NCBI RefSeq assembly: GCF_013178945.1
Contig: NZ_JABFDM010000007.1
Coordinates: 124,001-188,000, forward strand
DNA length: 64,000 nt
Reading direction: 5' to 3'
Source: Bradyrhizobium aeschynomenes
Lineage (GTDB): Bacteria > Pseudomonadota > Alphaproteobacteria > Rhizobiales > Xanthobacteraceae
The position numbers were made by a program, and so were the translations under genes. Below are positions 52,011 to 60,818 of the stretch, in pieces (position 1 is the stretch's first letter; each line of letters opens with the position of its first letter). The notes beneath the pieces were generated by a model. It saw only the letters and a program-made list of their open reading frames with translations, did no database searches and had not been told where the DNA came from.

Positions 52011-52994
52011 ATGACCAACATCGTCGAGATTTCCAACCTCACCATCCGCTTCACCGGCGAGCGCACGGTGCATGCGGTGAACGATGTCAGCCTGTCGCTG
52101 GCCGATGGCGAGGTGCTGGGGCTGCTCGGCGAGTCCGGCTCCGGAAAGAGCGTGACGATGCGCGCCCTGATGCGGCTGTTGCCGAAGAAGCGGACGCAGA
52201 TATCCGGCAGCGTCCGAGTGATGGGCCGCGACGTGCTCGCCATGAGCGACGAGGAGCTGTCGCAGTTCCGCGGCCGCACGGTGTCGATGATCTTCCAGGA
52301 GCCGGGGCTGGCGCTCGATCCGGTCTACACGATCGGCCGCCAGATCGCCGAGACGGTGATGAGGCACGAGGGCAAGAGCTACGCGGAGGGCACGGCGCGG
52401 GCGCTCGAGATGCTCGATGTGGTCCGCATTCCCTCGGCCAAGCGGCGGCTGGAGTCCTATCCGCACGAAATGTCCGGCGGCATGCGCCAGCGCGCGATGA
52501 TCGCGCTTGCGCTGGCGTGCCGGCCGAAAGTGCTGCTCGCCGACGAGCCGACCACCGCGCTCGATGCCACCGTGCAGATCCAGATCCTGCTGCTGCTGCG
52601 CGAGTTGCAGCGCGAGTTCGGCATGTCCGTCATCTTCGTCACCCACGACATCGGCGTCGCGATCGAGATCTGCGATCGCGTCGCGGTGATGTATGCCGGC
52701 CAGATCGTGGAGCAGGGCTCCCTGCGCGACATCGTTCGTCAACCCGTCCATCCTTATGCGCGCGGCCTGCTGGCTTCCACCGTCCATGGCGCCAAGCGCG
52801 GCGAGCGGCTGCAGACCATTCCCGGCACACCGCCTTCGCTGGACCATGCGCCGCAGAGCTGCTCTTTCGCGCCGCGCTGCAGCCTCGCCCAGCCGCGTTG
52901 CGCGGAGACGCTGCCGCCGAATGTCGATCTCGGTCCCCAGCGCCTCGCCCGCTGCATCCTGGCGGAAGCGCCGGCCAGTGTGGCGGCAACGTAA
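52011..52994 (+). CDS. ABC transporter ATP-binding protein (DppD type)
   Basis: A 327-residue dipeptide-type ATPase with Walker A GESGSGKSV, Q-loop IFQEPGLALDPV, signature MSGGMRQRAMIALAL, Walker B VLLADEPTTALD and the C-terminal cap CSFAPRCSLAQPRC. It completes the importer with permeases 46955-48810 and the DppF-type ATPase. In usual dpp operons D precedes F; here F comes first and D last, separated by AtzG/AtzE-like genes. A gap of about 300 nt with a palindrome precedes it. Confidence 0.92.
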   Translation: MTNIVEISNLTIRFTGERTVHAVNDVSLSLADGEVLGLLGESGSGKSVTMRALMRLLPKKRTQISGSVRVMGRDVLAMSDEELSQFRGRTVSMIFQEPGLALDPVYTIGRQIAETVMRHEGKSYAEGTARALEMLDVVRIPSAKRRLESYPHEMSGGMRQRAMIALALACRPKVLLADEPTTALDATVQIQILLLLRELQREFGMSVIFVTHDIGVAIEICDRVAVMYAGQIVEQGSLRDIVRQPVHPYARGLLASTVHGAKRGERLQTIPGTPPSLDHAPQSCSFAPRCSLAQPRCAETLPPNVDLGPQRLARCILAEAPASVAAT

Positions 52995-53119
52995 CGGTTG
53001 CACCGAAACACGGCGCCGCCCGGACGGAACCCTGCATCGCATGTCGAAGCCTGGCGACAGCATCGCTATGCTGCGGCGGGCGCGCGGGACCGATCGTCCG
53101 CCGCCCTTGAGGACATGCC

Positions 53120-53389
53120 ATGCACGTATCGAACGAAGGTATTTTGGTCATCCTGTTCGTCGGCCTGATCGCAGGCTGGCTGGCCGGCAAGATCGTGCGC
53201 GGCACCGGCTTCGGGCTCATCGGCGACATCGTGATCGGCGTGCTCGGTGCGCTCGTCGCGAGCCTCATCTTTCCGCGGCTCGGCATCCGGCTCGGAACGG
53301 GACTGGTGTCCGAGATCGTCTATTCCGCGCTCGGCGCCATCATTCTGCTGCTCGTCGTCCGGCTGGTGCGAACCGGCGGACGTCTCTAG
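53120..53389 (+). CDS. GlsB/YeaQ/YmgE family stress-response membrane protein
   Basis: An 89-residue protein with three hydrophobic segments and Gly-rich turns (LIAGWLAGKIVRGTGFGLIGDIVIGVLGA, then IVYSALGAIILLLVVRLVR), the Transgly_assoc/YeaQ pattern. Inner-membrane location is inferred. Biochemical function is not known; relatives are induced by stress. It is a single gene, with a hairpin 31 nt after its stop. Confidence 0.9.
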   Translation: MHVSNEGILVILFVGLIAGWLAGKIVRGTGFGLIGDIVIGVLGALVASLIFPRLGIRLGTGLVSEIVYSALGAIILLLVVRLVRTGGRL

Positions 53390-53420
53390 CGCTGCGAATC
53401 CGCTGTCCCTGAACGTTTTC

Positions 53421-53449
53421 GTTGCGCCGCGAGACACATCAGGCGCAAC
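53421..53449. terminator. 8-bp inverted repeat before the type I secretion genes
   Basis: GTTGCGCC (53421-53428) and GGCGCAAC (53442-53449) form a perfect 8-bp stem with a 13-nt loop, followed by TGCTAATTT. It could end the YeaQ-like transcript or be an operator for the secretion genes starting at 53575; the 125-nt spacing allows either. Confidence 0.45.
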
Positions 53450-53574
53450 TGCTAATTTACGCTAAAGCGCGCGTCGTTGGACGCTCGCCGCAGGAATCAG
53501 TATATTTCGCCTTGTTTGCCGCCAACTTGTTGGTTTGATCGGCGGCTCTGCAGCTCATTCGTTCAATTGAAGAG

Positions 53575-55326
53575 ATGGTGGTGATGGCGGCCGCACCTCA
53601 CGTGAGGCAATCCGAGCTGAGCGATGCCCTGCGCGGTTGCCGCAGCGCCTTCATCGGCGTCGGGGTGATGAGCTGCATCATCAACCTGCTGTATCTGACC
53701 GGCTCGATCTTCATGCTCGAGGTCTATGACCGCGTGCTGCCGAGCCGCTCGGTGCCGACCCTGATCGGCCTCATCATCATCGCGGCCGGTCTCTACATGG
53801 CCCAGGGCGCGCTCGACATGATCCGCAGCCGCATCCTCGGCCGGATCGGCACCGCGCTGGACGAGAGCCTGAACGCCCGGGTGTTCGACACGGTGGTCCG
53901 GCTGCCGCTGTCGTCCGGCGGGCGCAACGAGGGGCTGCAGCCGTTGCGCGACCTCGACAATATCAGGAGCTTTCTCGGCAGCCAGGGCCCCGGTGCGTTC
54001 TTCGACCTGCCGTGGCTGCCGCTGTATCTGGCGATCTGCTTCGCCTTCCACGTCCTGCTCGGCGTAACTGCGCTGGTCGGTGCCGTCATCCTCGTCACCT
54101 TGACCCTGATCACGGAGTTTCTGACCCGCACCCCCGCCAAGGAGGCGATGGGCCTCGCCGCCCGCCGCAACGATCTGGCCACCACGAGCCGCCGTAATGC
54201 CGAGGTGCTGGTCGCGATGGGCATGACGGGCCGCATGCTGGAGCGCTGGGGCGATACCAACCAGAAGTACCTCGCCGGCAACCAGCGCGCCAGCGACGTT
54301 GCCGGCGGTCTCGGCGCTATCGCCAAGGTGCTGCGCATGATGCTGCAGTCGGCGGTGCTTGCGGTCGGCGCCTATCTGGTGATCCACCAGGAGGCAACCG
54401 CCGGGATCATCATTGCCGGCTCGATTCTCAGCGCGCGGGCGCTGGCCCCCGTCGATCTCGCGATCGCGCACTGGAAGAGCTTCGTCGCCGCGCGCCAGAG
54501 CTGGCACCGGCTCAACCAGCTGCTGCAGACCATGCCGCAGCGCGGCGTGCCGACGCTGCTGCAGCCTCCGGTCAGCAAGCTCTCGGTCGAGGGCATCTCG
54601 ATCGTCGCCCCGGGCGACCAGAAGGCGATCGTTCAGGACGTCAGCTTTGCGCTGTCGGCCGGCAATGGATTGGGCATCATCGGCCCCAGCGCGTCGGGCA
54701 AGTCCTCGCTGGTGCGCGCGCTGGTCGGCGTCTGGCGTCCGGTGCGCGGCCACGTCCGGCTCGACGGCGCCGCGCTCGACCAATGGTCGACGGACGAACT
54801 CGGCCGCCATGTCGGCTATCTGCCGCAGGACGTCGAGCTGTTTGCCGGCACCGTGGCGCAGAACATCTGCCGCTTCGATCCCCACGCCTCCGCCGACGGC
54901 ATCATCGCCGCCGCCAAGGAGGCCGGCGTGCATGACATGATCATCAAGATGCGGGAAGGGTACGACACGGAGATCGGCGAGCAGGGTGCGGCGCTGTCGG
55001 CCGGCCAGGCCCAGCGCGTGGCGCTGGCGCGCGCGCTCTATGGCAATCCGTTCCTGATCGTGCTCGACGAGCCCAACTCCAATCTCGACACCGAAGGCGA
55101 CGAGGCGCTGTCACGCGCGGTGCGCTCGGCGCGGGCGCGCGGCGCCATCGTCGTGGTGGTGGCGCATCGCCCGATCGGCATCGAGGCGGTCGATCAGGTT
55201 CTGGTCATGAAGGACGGCCGCGCGCAGGCGTTCGGCCCGAAGGAGACGGTGCTGGCGCAGGTGCTGCAGCCGCGGCCGCCGGCGCCGATCAAGATCGTCT
55301 CGGAAGCCGGCGTGACGAAGTCATGA
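53575..55326 (+). CDS. Type I secretion ABC transporter (PrtD/HlyB-like, no C39 peptidase)
   Basis: A 583-residue exporter. The membrane part is about 20-310 (first helix with GVGVMSCIINLLYLTGSIFMLEVYDRVLPSRS) and the nucleotide-binding domain about 335-560, with Walker A GPSASGKSS, signature LSAGQAQRVALARAL and Walker B FLIVLDEPNSNLD. The absence of a C39 peptidase domain fits RTX/VCBS-type substrates. The start could be 53575 or 53584; 53584 has better ribosome-site spacing. It is followed by the HlyD-type adaptor after 13 nt; no TolC-type gene is next to it. The likely cargo in this window is the 34373-40672 protein. Confidence 0.92.
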   Translation: MVVMAAAPHVRQSELSDALRGCRSAFIGVGVMSCIINLLYLTGSIFMLEVYDRVLPSRSVPTLIGLIIIAAGLYMAQGALDMIRSRILGRIGTALDESLNARVFDTVVRLPLSSGGRNEGLQPLRDLDNIRSFLGSQGPGAFFDLPWLPLYLAICFAFHVLLGVTALVGAVILVTLTLITEFLTRTPAKEAMGLAARRNDLATTSRRNAEVLVAMGMTGRMLERWGDTNQKYLAGNQRASDVAGGLGAIAKVLRMMLQSAVLAVGAYLVIHQEATAGIIIAGSILSARALAPVDLAIAHWKSFVAARQSWHRLNQLLQTMPQRGVPTLLQPPVSKLSVEGISIVAPGDQKAIVQDVSFALSAGNGLGIIGPSASGKSSLVRALVGVWRPVRGHVRLDGAALDQWSTDELGRHVGYLPQDVELFAGTVAQNICRFDPHASADGIIAAAKEAGVHDMIIKMREGYDTEIGEQGAALSAGQAQRVALARALYGNPFLIVLDEPNSNLDTEGDEALSRAVRSARARGAIVVVVAHRPIGIEAVDQVLVMKDGRAQAFGPKETVLAQVLQPRPPAPIKIVSEAGVTKS

Positions 55327-55339
55327 GGAGTCGCGGCGC

Positions 55340-56680
55340 ATGAGCAGTCAGGTCATCACCGGTCCTGTCCCGGGCGTCCGGCGGCCGGAGAGCGCGCAGC
55401 AGTCGATCCGGCGCCACCTCATCGTCGGTATGGGCGTCGTCGTTGCGGTGGCCGGCGGGCTCGGCGGCTGGGCCGCGACGCAGCAGATCTCGGGCGCGCT
55501 GATCGCGCCGGGCCAGATCGTCGTCGAATCCAACGTCAAGAAGGTGCAGCATCCGACCGGCGGCGTGGTCGGCGAGCTCCGCGCGCGCGATGGCGACGTC
55601 GTCAAGTCAGGCGACATCGTCGTCCGGCTCGACGACACCGTGACCAAGGCGTCTCTCGCCATCGTCACCAAGAATCTGGACGCGCTGCAGGCGCGCGCCG
55701 CCCGGCTCGAGGCCGAGCAGCGCGGCTGGGCCAAGATCCTGTTTCCGCCGCAGTTGCTGCAGCGGATGAGCGATCCCGACGTCAAGAGCCTGGCTGCCAG
55801 CGAGACCAAGCTGTTCGAGGTTCGCGTCAACGGCCGCATCGGCCAGAAGGCGCAGCTGCGCGAGCGCGTGGCCCAGCTCACGGAGGAGATCGAGGGTCTG
55901 TCGGCGCAGGTCAGCGCCAAGGACCAGGAGATCGCGCTGGTGCAGAAGGAGCTCGACGGCGTGCGCCAGCTCTACGAGCAGCACCTGGTGCAGCTGTCGC
56001 GCCTGACCACGCTGGAGCGTGATGCGGCCCGCCTCAATGGCGAACGCGCGCAATACATCGCCGCCCGCGCCCAGGCCAAGGGCAAGATCAGCGAGACCGA
56101 GCTGCAGATCATCCAGGTCGACAAGGACATGGTCAGCGAGGTCTCCAAGGATCTGCGCGAGACCACCGACAAGATCGGCGAGTTCGTCGAGCGCAAGGTC
56201 ACCGCCGAGGACCAGCTCCGCCGCGTCGACATCCGCGCGCCGCAGGACGGCATGGTGCTGCAGTCCAGCGTGCACACGGTCGGCGGCGTCATCACCGCCG
56301 GCGACACCATCATGCTGATCGTGCCGCAAAGCGACGACCTGCAGGTCGAGGCCAAGGTCAATCCCCAGGACATCGACAAGCTGCAGGTCGGGCAGAAGAC
56401 GCTTCTGCGCTTGTCCGCCTTCAACCAGCGCACGACGCCGGAATTGAACGGTGTCGTCAGCCGCGTGTCGCCGGATGTCACCACCGACCAGCGCACCGGC
56501 CAGAGCTACTACACCATCCGCGTCTCGATGCCGCCCGAGGAGATCGCCCGGCTCGGCGACGTCAAGCTGATCCCGGGCATGCCGGTGGAAGCCTTCGTCC
56601 AGACCGGCGACCGCACCGTGATCTCCTATCTGATGAAGCCGCTGCACGACCAGCTGATGCGGGCGTTCCGGGAGAAGTGA
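55340..56680 (+). CDS. Type I secretion membrane-fusion adaptor (PrtE/HlyD-like)
   Basis: A 446-residue adaptor with one N-terminal membrane helix about 28-48 (HLIVGMGVVVAVAGGLGGWAA), then the lipoyl-like VQHPTGGVVGELRARDGDVVKSGD, a long coiled-coil region rich in Gln/Glu/Arg, and a C-terminal barrel with VDIRAPQDGMVLQS and KVNPQDIDKLQVGQ. It links the inner-membrane exporter to an outer-membrane channel. It begins 13 nt after the ABC gene with GAGGAG as ribosome site, so the two are one operon. The outer-membrane partner must be encoded elsewhere. Confidence 0.92.
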   Translation: MSSQVITGPVPGVRRPESAQQSIRRHLIVGMGVVVAVAGGLGGWAATQQISGALIAPGQIVVESNVKKVQHPTGGVVGELRARDGDVVKSGDIVVRLDDTVTKASLAIVTKNLDALQARAARLEAEQRGWAKILFPPQLLQRMSDPDVKSLAASETKLFEVRVNGRIGQKAQLRERVAQLTEEIEGLSAQVSAKDQEIALVQKELDGVRQLYEQHLVQLSRLTTLERDAARLNGERAQYIAARAQAKGKISETELQIIQVDKDMVSEVSKDLRETTDKIGEFVERKVTAEDQLRRVDIRAPQDGMVLQSSVHTVGGVITAGDTIMLIVPQSDDLQVEAKVNPQDIDKLQVGQKTLLRLSAFNQRTTPELNGVVSRVSPDVTTDQRTGQSYYTIRVSMPPEEIARLGDVKLIPGMPVEAFVQTGDRTVISYLMKPLHDQLMRAFREK

Positions 56681-56721
56681 GGGGCCGGCCACTCGCTTGG
56701 CCCACATCTGGCACCTCACAC

Positions 56722-56886
56722 TCGCTGTCATCCCCGCGAAAGCGGGGATCCATAACCATAGGCGGTTGTTAGCTTGCGCGACAGCTTCAACATCCAGCCT
56801 GCCCCAAGACAGATCACGCGGTATGGGTCCCGGATCGGCGCCCGCCGCCGCTTCGCGTCGACGGGCTTGTCCGGGACGACACCGAG
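56722..56886. repeat. Palindromic intergenic repeat (CGCTGTCATCCCCGC type), copy I
   Basis: Left part has CCCCGCGAAAGCGGGG (a small hairpin) and ATCCATAACCATAGGCGG; right part has TATGGGTCCCGGATCGGCG and ends TTGTCCGGGACGACACCGAG. It shares the right half with copies D and H. It lies between the HlyD-like gene and the end of the convergent PncC-like gene. Confidence 0.75.
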
Positions 56887-57369
56887 TTACTCATCAAGCT
56901 TTGTTAACAACAACTCCAGCGCGCTTGTCGCAAACAGTTGCATGTTGGCAAAGCGGTCGCTGCGGCCGCTTTCCAGCGTGACCACAGCGGACGCGGGGCC
57001 GGCCACGGCGAAGCACGCATGACCCGCGGCGTCGCCGTAGCGGTTGCCGGTCGGGCCGGCGGCGCCGGTCTCCGATAATCCCCAATCCGTGGCAAAGCGC
57101 GTCCTGATCTGCCGCGCCAGCAGCTCCGCATAAGGCTCCGACGCCGAACGAATGCCCTTCATCGCCTCGTCCGGAATGTCCATCAGCACGCGGCGGGCGT
57201 CGCGCGTATAGACCACGGCGCCGCCGAGGAAATACGCCGAGGCGCCGGGAACCGCGAGCAGCGCCGCCGCGATCAGCCCGCCCGCGGACGACTCCGCCAC
57301 CGCGATGGTCTGCTTGTTGGCGATCAGCCGTTCGGCCGCCCGGGCGGCGACGGCAATCAGTTCATCCAT
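56887..57369 (-). CDS. pncC: CinA C-terminal domain / nicotinamide-nucleotide amidase PncC
   Basis: A 160-residue stand-alone CinA C-terminal domain with AESSAGGLIAAALLAVPGAS, YFLGGAVVYTRDAR and GLSETGAAGPTGNRYGD. This domain is the NMN amidohydrolase PncC, which converts NMN to NaMN in NAD recycling. Start at 57369 (MDELIAV). The N-terminal competence-damage domain of full CinA is absent, so it is the short PncC form. It lies 84 nt downstream of the MFS gene on the same strand, with a terminator-like hairpin between. Confidence 0.9.
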   Translation of the reverse strand: MDELIAVAARAAERLIANKQTIAVAESSAGGLIAAALLAVPGASAYFLGGAVVYTRDARRVLMDIPDEAMKGIRSASEPYAELLARQIRTRFATDWGLSETGAAGPTGNRYGDAAGHACFAVAGPASAVVTLESGRSDRFANMQLFATSALELLLTKLDE

Positions 57370-57401
57370 GACAGACCTCGCTCCCACTCCGGCCCCCGAC
57401 G

Positions 57402-57431
57402 AAAAACGGGCGGCATTCGATGATGCCGCCC
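57402..57431 (-). terminator. Rho-independent terminator of the MFS gene
   Basis: On the minus strand GGGCGGCAT (57431-57423), loop CATCGA and ATGCCGCCC (57416-57408) form a 9-bp stem followed by GTTTTT (57407-57402). This is the classical stem-plus-U-run just after the MFS stop codon at 57454. Confidence 0.7.
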
Positions 57432-57453
57432 GCGACGCGAACAGACAAGCGGA

Positions 57454-58764
57454 TCAGGCCGCGACCGGCTCGCGCGCCGCGACGGCCTGCCGGCCGCCGC
57501 GATACACGGTCGTCGCGGCGATGATGCCGAGCACGGCGGCGCACATCAGCCAGTAGCCGGGCGAGGCCTTGTCGCCGGTCTTGTTGATCAGCCAGGTCGA
57601 GACTGCCGGCGTCGCGGTGCCGAACAGGCCGGCGGCCAGCGCAAAGGCGATGGAAAAACAGGTCGTGCGGACATGCGCCGGCACGATCTCGACCAGGCAG
57701 CCCAGCATGGTGCCGCTGTAGACGCCGAAATAGAACGAGAACAGCATCTCGACGGTGAGCAGCTTGCCGAAGCTCGGCGCCGCCGCGAGCCAATGCAGCG
57801 CCGGATAGGCGGTGAGAAGCGCCAGCACCGCGATGGTCACCAGCACCGGCTTGCGCCCGATCCGGTCCGACACCGCACCGCCGACCGGATTCCAGAGGAA
57901 GTTGGTGACGGCGACCAGCAGGGTGACGAGCAGCGAGTCCGCCGCCGAAAGCTTCAGCTCCTTGCCGAAGCCGGGGCCGTAGACGGTGATGAAATAGAAC
58001 GTCGTCGTGGTCAGCACCGCGATCATCATGCCGAGAATCACGATGCGCCAATTGTCCAGCGCCGAGGCGAACACTTCGCGCGCGGTCGGGTGCTTCTTCA
58101 TCGCGAGAAAGGCAGGCGTCTCCTCCAGCGTCCGGCGCAGGAAGAAGATCAGCGGGATGATTAGGCAGCCGATGAAGAACGGGATGCGCCAGCCCCAGGC
58201 GGCCACCATGTCCGCGGGCATGGCCTGATTGAGCACATAGCCGATGAGGGAGGCGACGAAGATCGCGACCTGCTGGCTGGAGGACTGGAACGAGGTGTAG
58301 AGGCCGCGATTGCCGGGCGTGGAAATCTCCGACAGGTAGACCGACACGCCGCCGAGCTCGACGCCGGCGGAGAAGCCCTGCAGCAGGCGGCCGAGCAGCA
58401 CGATGATCGGGGCTGCGATGCCGATGGTCGCATAGGTCGGGCAGAACGCGATGACCACCGTGCCGAACGCCATGATGCCGAGCGTCACGATCAGGCCCTG
58501 CCGCCGGCCGATCTTGTCCACATACGCGCCGAGCACGACCGCGCCGACCGGCCGCATCAAGGCGCCGAGCCAGAACACGCCATAGGCGTTGAGCAGCGCC
58601 GCGGTCTCGTTCTCCGAGGGGAAGAACGCCTTGGCGATGATCGGGGCATAGAAGCCGAACAGGAAGAAGTCGAACTGCTCGAGGAAATTGCCGCTGGTGG
58701 CGCGCAGGATCGCGCCGATGCGCGAATGGATGGTCGCCGGCTGCGGGATTGGCTGTGAGGACAC
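57454..58764 (-). CDS. MFS transporter, citrate/tricarballylate-proton symporter type
   Basis: A 436-residue MFS protein of the metabolite:H+ symporter group. The N-terminus has SGNFLEQFDFFLFGFYAPIIAKAFFPSEN, characteristic of citrate/tricarballylate and related carriers, followed by AYVDKIGRRQG between helices 2 and 3 and SDRIGRKP between 8 and 9. About twelve membrane segments. Uptake of a di- or tricarboxylate is likely, the exact acid unknown. The LysR gene 119 nt upstream on the same strand is its likely regulator. Confidence 0.88.
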   Translation of the reverse strand: MSSQPIPQPATIHSRIGAILRATSGNFLEQFDFFLFGFYAPIIAKAFFPSENETAALLNAYGVFWLGALMRPVGAVVLGAYVDKIGRRQGLIVTLGIMAFGTVVIAFCPTYATIGIAAPIIVLLGRLLQGFSAGVELGGVSVYLSEISTPGNRGLYTSFQSSSQQVAIFVASLIGYVLNQAMPADMVAAWGWRIPFFIGCLIIPLIFFLRRTLEETPAFLAMKKHPTAREVFASALDNWRIVILGMMIAVLTTTTFYFITVYGPGFGKELKLSAADSLLVTLLVAVTNFLWNPVGGAVSDRIGRKPVLVTIAVLALLTAYPALHWLAAAPSFGKLLTVEMLFSFYFGVYSGTMLGCLVEIVPAHVRTTCFSIAFALAAGLFGTATPAVSTWLINKTGDKASPGYWLMCAAVLGIIAATTVYRGGRQAVAAREPVAA

Positions 58765-58883
58765 GCGGGGAAACTCCTACCGTCGAGGGGCTCGTGCGGA
58801 GGATGTCTACGCCGGCCGAGGGAAAGGTGCGACAATCTGCCACGCCTAGTCCACTGGGCCAATAGATTTGCTGGCGCGAACGC

Positions 58884-59804
58884 CTAGATCTGAACGGGAT
58901 TCAGCGACGGAGACTTCTGCTGCGCTGCACCCTTCAACCACTGCCGGAACGCCTTCAGCTTGGGCGGGTCTGCGCGGCCCTCGGGCATCACCAGGTAGAA
59001 GCCGGCATCGCTGGGTAGCGCCATCTTGAACGGCACCACCAGCCGGCCCTTGGCGATGTCGTCCTGGACATAGGCGGTGCGGCCGATCGCGACGCCGAGC
59101 CCGTCGATCGCAGCCTGCACGGTCATCAGCGACAGATCGAAGCTCAGCCGGCTTTGCCGCGACAGCTCCACCGGCAGCCCCGCCGCCGTCAGCCATAGCC
59201 GCCAGTCGTCATCATAGCCGCCGCTGGCCTGCAAGAGCGTGTGATGGGCGAGGTCCTCCGGACAGCGCAGCGGCTTGTCGCCCTGCAACAAGGCCGGGCT
59301 GCACACCGGAAACAGCTCGTCGGCCATCAGCCATTCGGCGCGCACGCCCGGCCAGTGGCCGCGGCCGTAGCGGATCGCGGCGTCGACATCGTCCTTGCGG
59401 AAATCCACCAGGCCGGTCGAGGTCGTGATGCGCACGTCGATGCCGGGATGCGCCTCCTGAAAGGCCGTCAGTCGCGGCAGCAGCCATTTCGCCGCCAGCG
59501 AGGCGATGGTCGAGACGGTCAGCACCTTGGCATTGTCCTTGCGGACCAGCCGTTCCGTCGCCAGCCGGAGATCGTCGAATGCGGCCCGCACCAGCGGGAG
59601 ATAGTCGCGGGCCTGGGGCGTCAGCGCCAGGCTGCGGTTCTGGCGGACGAACAGGCGGATGCCGAGCTCGTCCTCCAACCGCTTGATCTGATGGCTGATT
59701 GCGGTCTGCGTCACGTTCAGCTCCGACGCCGCGCGGGTGAAGCTCAGGTGCCGTGCGGCAGCCTCGAACGCCCTTAGTCCATTCAGCGACGGCAATCGCG
59801 CCAT
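58884..59804 (-). CDS. LysR family regulator (GcvA-like)
   Basis: A 306-residue LysR protein with an N-terminal helix-turn-helix (LSFTRAASELNVTQTAISHQIKRLEDELGIRLFVR) and the C-terminal effector-binding region. Close in style to GcvA-type regulators. The downstream MFS carrier on the same strand is a likely target, and the 113 nt to the divergent DUF1127 gene contains an inverted repeat that may be its site. The effector is unknown. Confidence 0.92.
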   Translation of the reverse strand: MARLPSLNGLRAFEAAARHLSFTRAASELNVTQTAISHQIKRLEDELGIRLFVRQNRSLALTPQARDYLPLVRAAFDDLRLATERLVRKDNAKVLTVSTIASLAAKWLLPRLTAFQEAHPGIDVRITTSTGLVDFRKDDVDAAIRYGRGHWPGVRAEWLMADELFPVCSPALLQGDKPLRCPEDLAHHTLLQASGGYDDDWRLWLTAAGLPVELSRQSRLSFDLSLMTVQAAIDGLGVAIGRTAYVQDDIAKGRLVVPFKMALPSDAGFYLVMPEGRADPPKLKAFRQWLKGAAQQKSPSLNPVQI

Positions 59805-59831
59805 TCACGGCCTCCTGTTTCATGACGTTAT

Positions 59832-59869
59832 TTCATCCGAAACGGTAGTAAATGTCGTTTGTGGATGAA
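59832..59869. promoter_or_regulatory. Inverted repeat between LysR and DUF1127 genes
   Basis: TTCATCC (59832-59838) and GGATGAA (59863-59869) are perfect 7-bp inverted copies, 31 nt centre to centre, three helical turns. Position 28-65 nt upstream of the LysR start fits a LysR autoregulatory site, but the T-N11-A core is not evident. Confidence 0.35.
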
Positions 59870-59916
59870 GCGCAACCGCTGGATATTGCAGCCTCAAGGA
59901 ATTTTAGGAGGCTTTC

Positions 59917-60120
59917 ATGTCGCTCTACGTCTCCTCGTCAATGACGAAACATCATGCACCCGGTTTCTGGTCGGGGGTTGCCGAGCTGCTTTCGGCCTGG
60001 CGTTTCCGCTACCGGACCCGGCACGAGCTGGCGCAATGGTCGGAGCGCGACCTGCACGATCTCGGCCTGTCCCGCAGCGACATCGCCGCCGAGATCGACA
60101 AGCCGTTCTGGCGGGGGTGA
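59917..60120 (+). CDS. DUF1127 small protein
   Basis: A 67-residue protein ending in the DUF1127 domain RTRHELAQWSERDLHDLGLSRSDIAAEIDKPFW. A strong AGGAGG sits 6 nt before the ATG at 59917 and fixes the start. Arg-rich DUF1127 proteins in alphaproteobacteria have been tied to RNA turnover and stress, but no function is visible here. The GNAT gene begins 78 nt downstream. Confidence 0.9.
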   Translation: MSLYVSSSMTKHHAPGFWSGVAELLSAWRFRYRTRHELAQWSERDLHDLGLSRSDIAAEIDKPFWRG

Positions 60121-60198
60121 GCCCCTCACTCATCCCGCCGCGCCGGCGCCGCTTCGCAAAGGAGGGCGCCGGCAACACCATCTCCGCCGGAGCCCGCC

Positions 60199-60810
60199 AT
60201 GCCGACGCAAGCTGCCGCCGTCCTCGCTGCGTCCAATGTCATCCGCACGCGGCGCGGCGAGGAGGTGCGCCTCCGCTTCGTCACGCCTGATGATGCCGAG
60301 GTGCTGCAGGCCTATGTGCGGTCGCTGAGCCCACGCTCGCGAAACAGGCGTTTCCTGGGCGCGCTCAGCGAGCTGCCGAAGCCGGTGCTTGACGACTTCG
60401 TCGCGCTCGGCCGCAATGACCGCTACAGCCTGATCGGGACGATGGATCACGACGGTGTCGAGAGCATGGTGGCCGAGGCGCGCTACGCGCTCGATCGCAA
60501 TACGGGCCGCGTCGAGTTCGGCCTCTCGGTGCATGACCGCTGGCACGGCCACGGCATCGGCCCGGCACTGATCGCGCATCTCGAAGGCCGAGCGCGCGCA
60601 CTCGGTGGTGTGACGCTGTCAGGCGACGCGCTGCGCACCAACGACGTGATGATCGCGCTGGCGCGCAAGGCCGGCTTCGCCATCCAGCCGCACGCGGATG
60701 ATTGGACGTTGGTGCGGTTCGAGAAGGTGCTGAGCCAAGCGCTGGCGCATTCAACGGGGGCAGATCTGCACGTGATCCACAACGACCCGCAGATCGCACG
60801 TTTGAGATAG
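60199..60810 (+). CDS. GNAT family N-acetyltransferase
   Basis: A 203-residue GNAT-fold protein. N-terminal strands with VRLRFVTPDDAEVLQAYVRSLSP, then VEFGLSVHDRWHGHGIGPALIAHLEGRAR, where GHGIG is the acetyl-CoA-binding V-x-x-x-x-R/Q-x-x-G-x-G/A-like turn. The substrate is not known. GGAG 9 nt upstream supports the ATG at 60199. Single gene or partner of DUF1127. Confidence 0.87.
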   Translation: MPTQAAAVLAASNVIRTRRGEEVRLRFVTPDDAEVLQAYVRSLSPRSRNRRFLGALSELPKPVLDDFVALGRNDRYSLIGTMDHDGVESMVAEARYALDRNTGRVEFGLSVHDRWHGHGIGPALIAHLEGRARALGGVTLSGDALRTNDVMIALARKAGFAIQPHADDWTLVRFEKVLSQALAHSTGADLHVIHNDPQIARLR

Positions 60811-60818
60811 GCTGAAGG

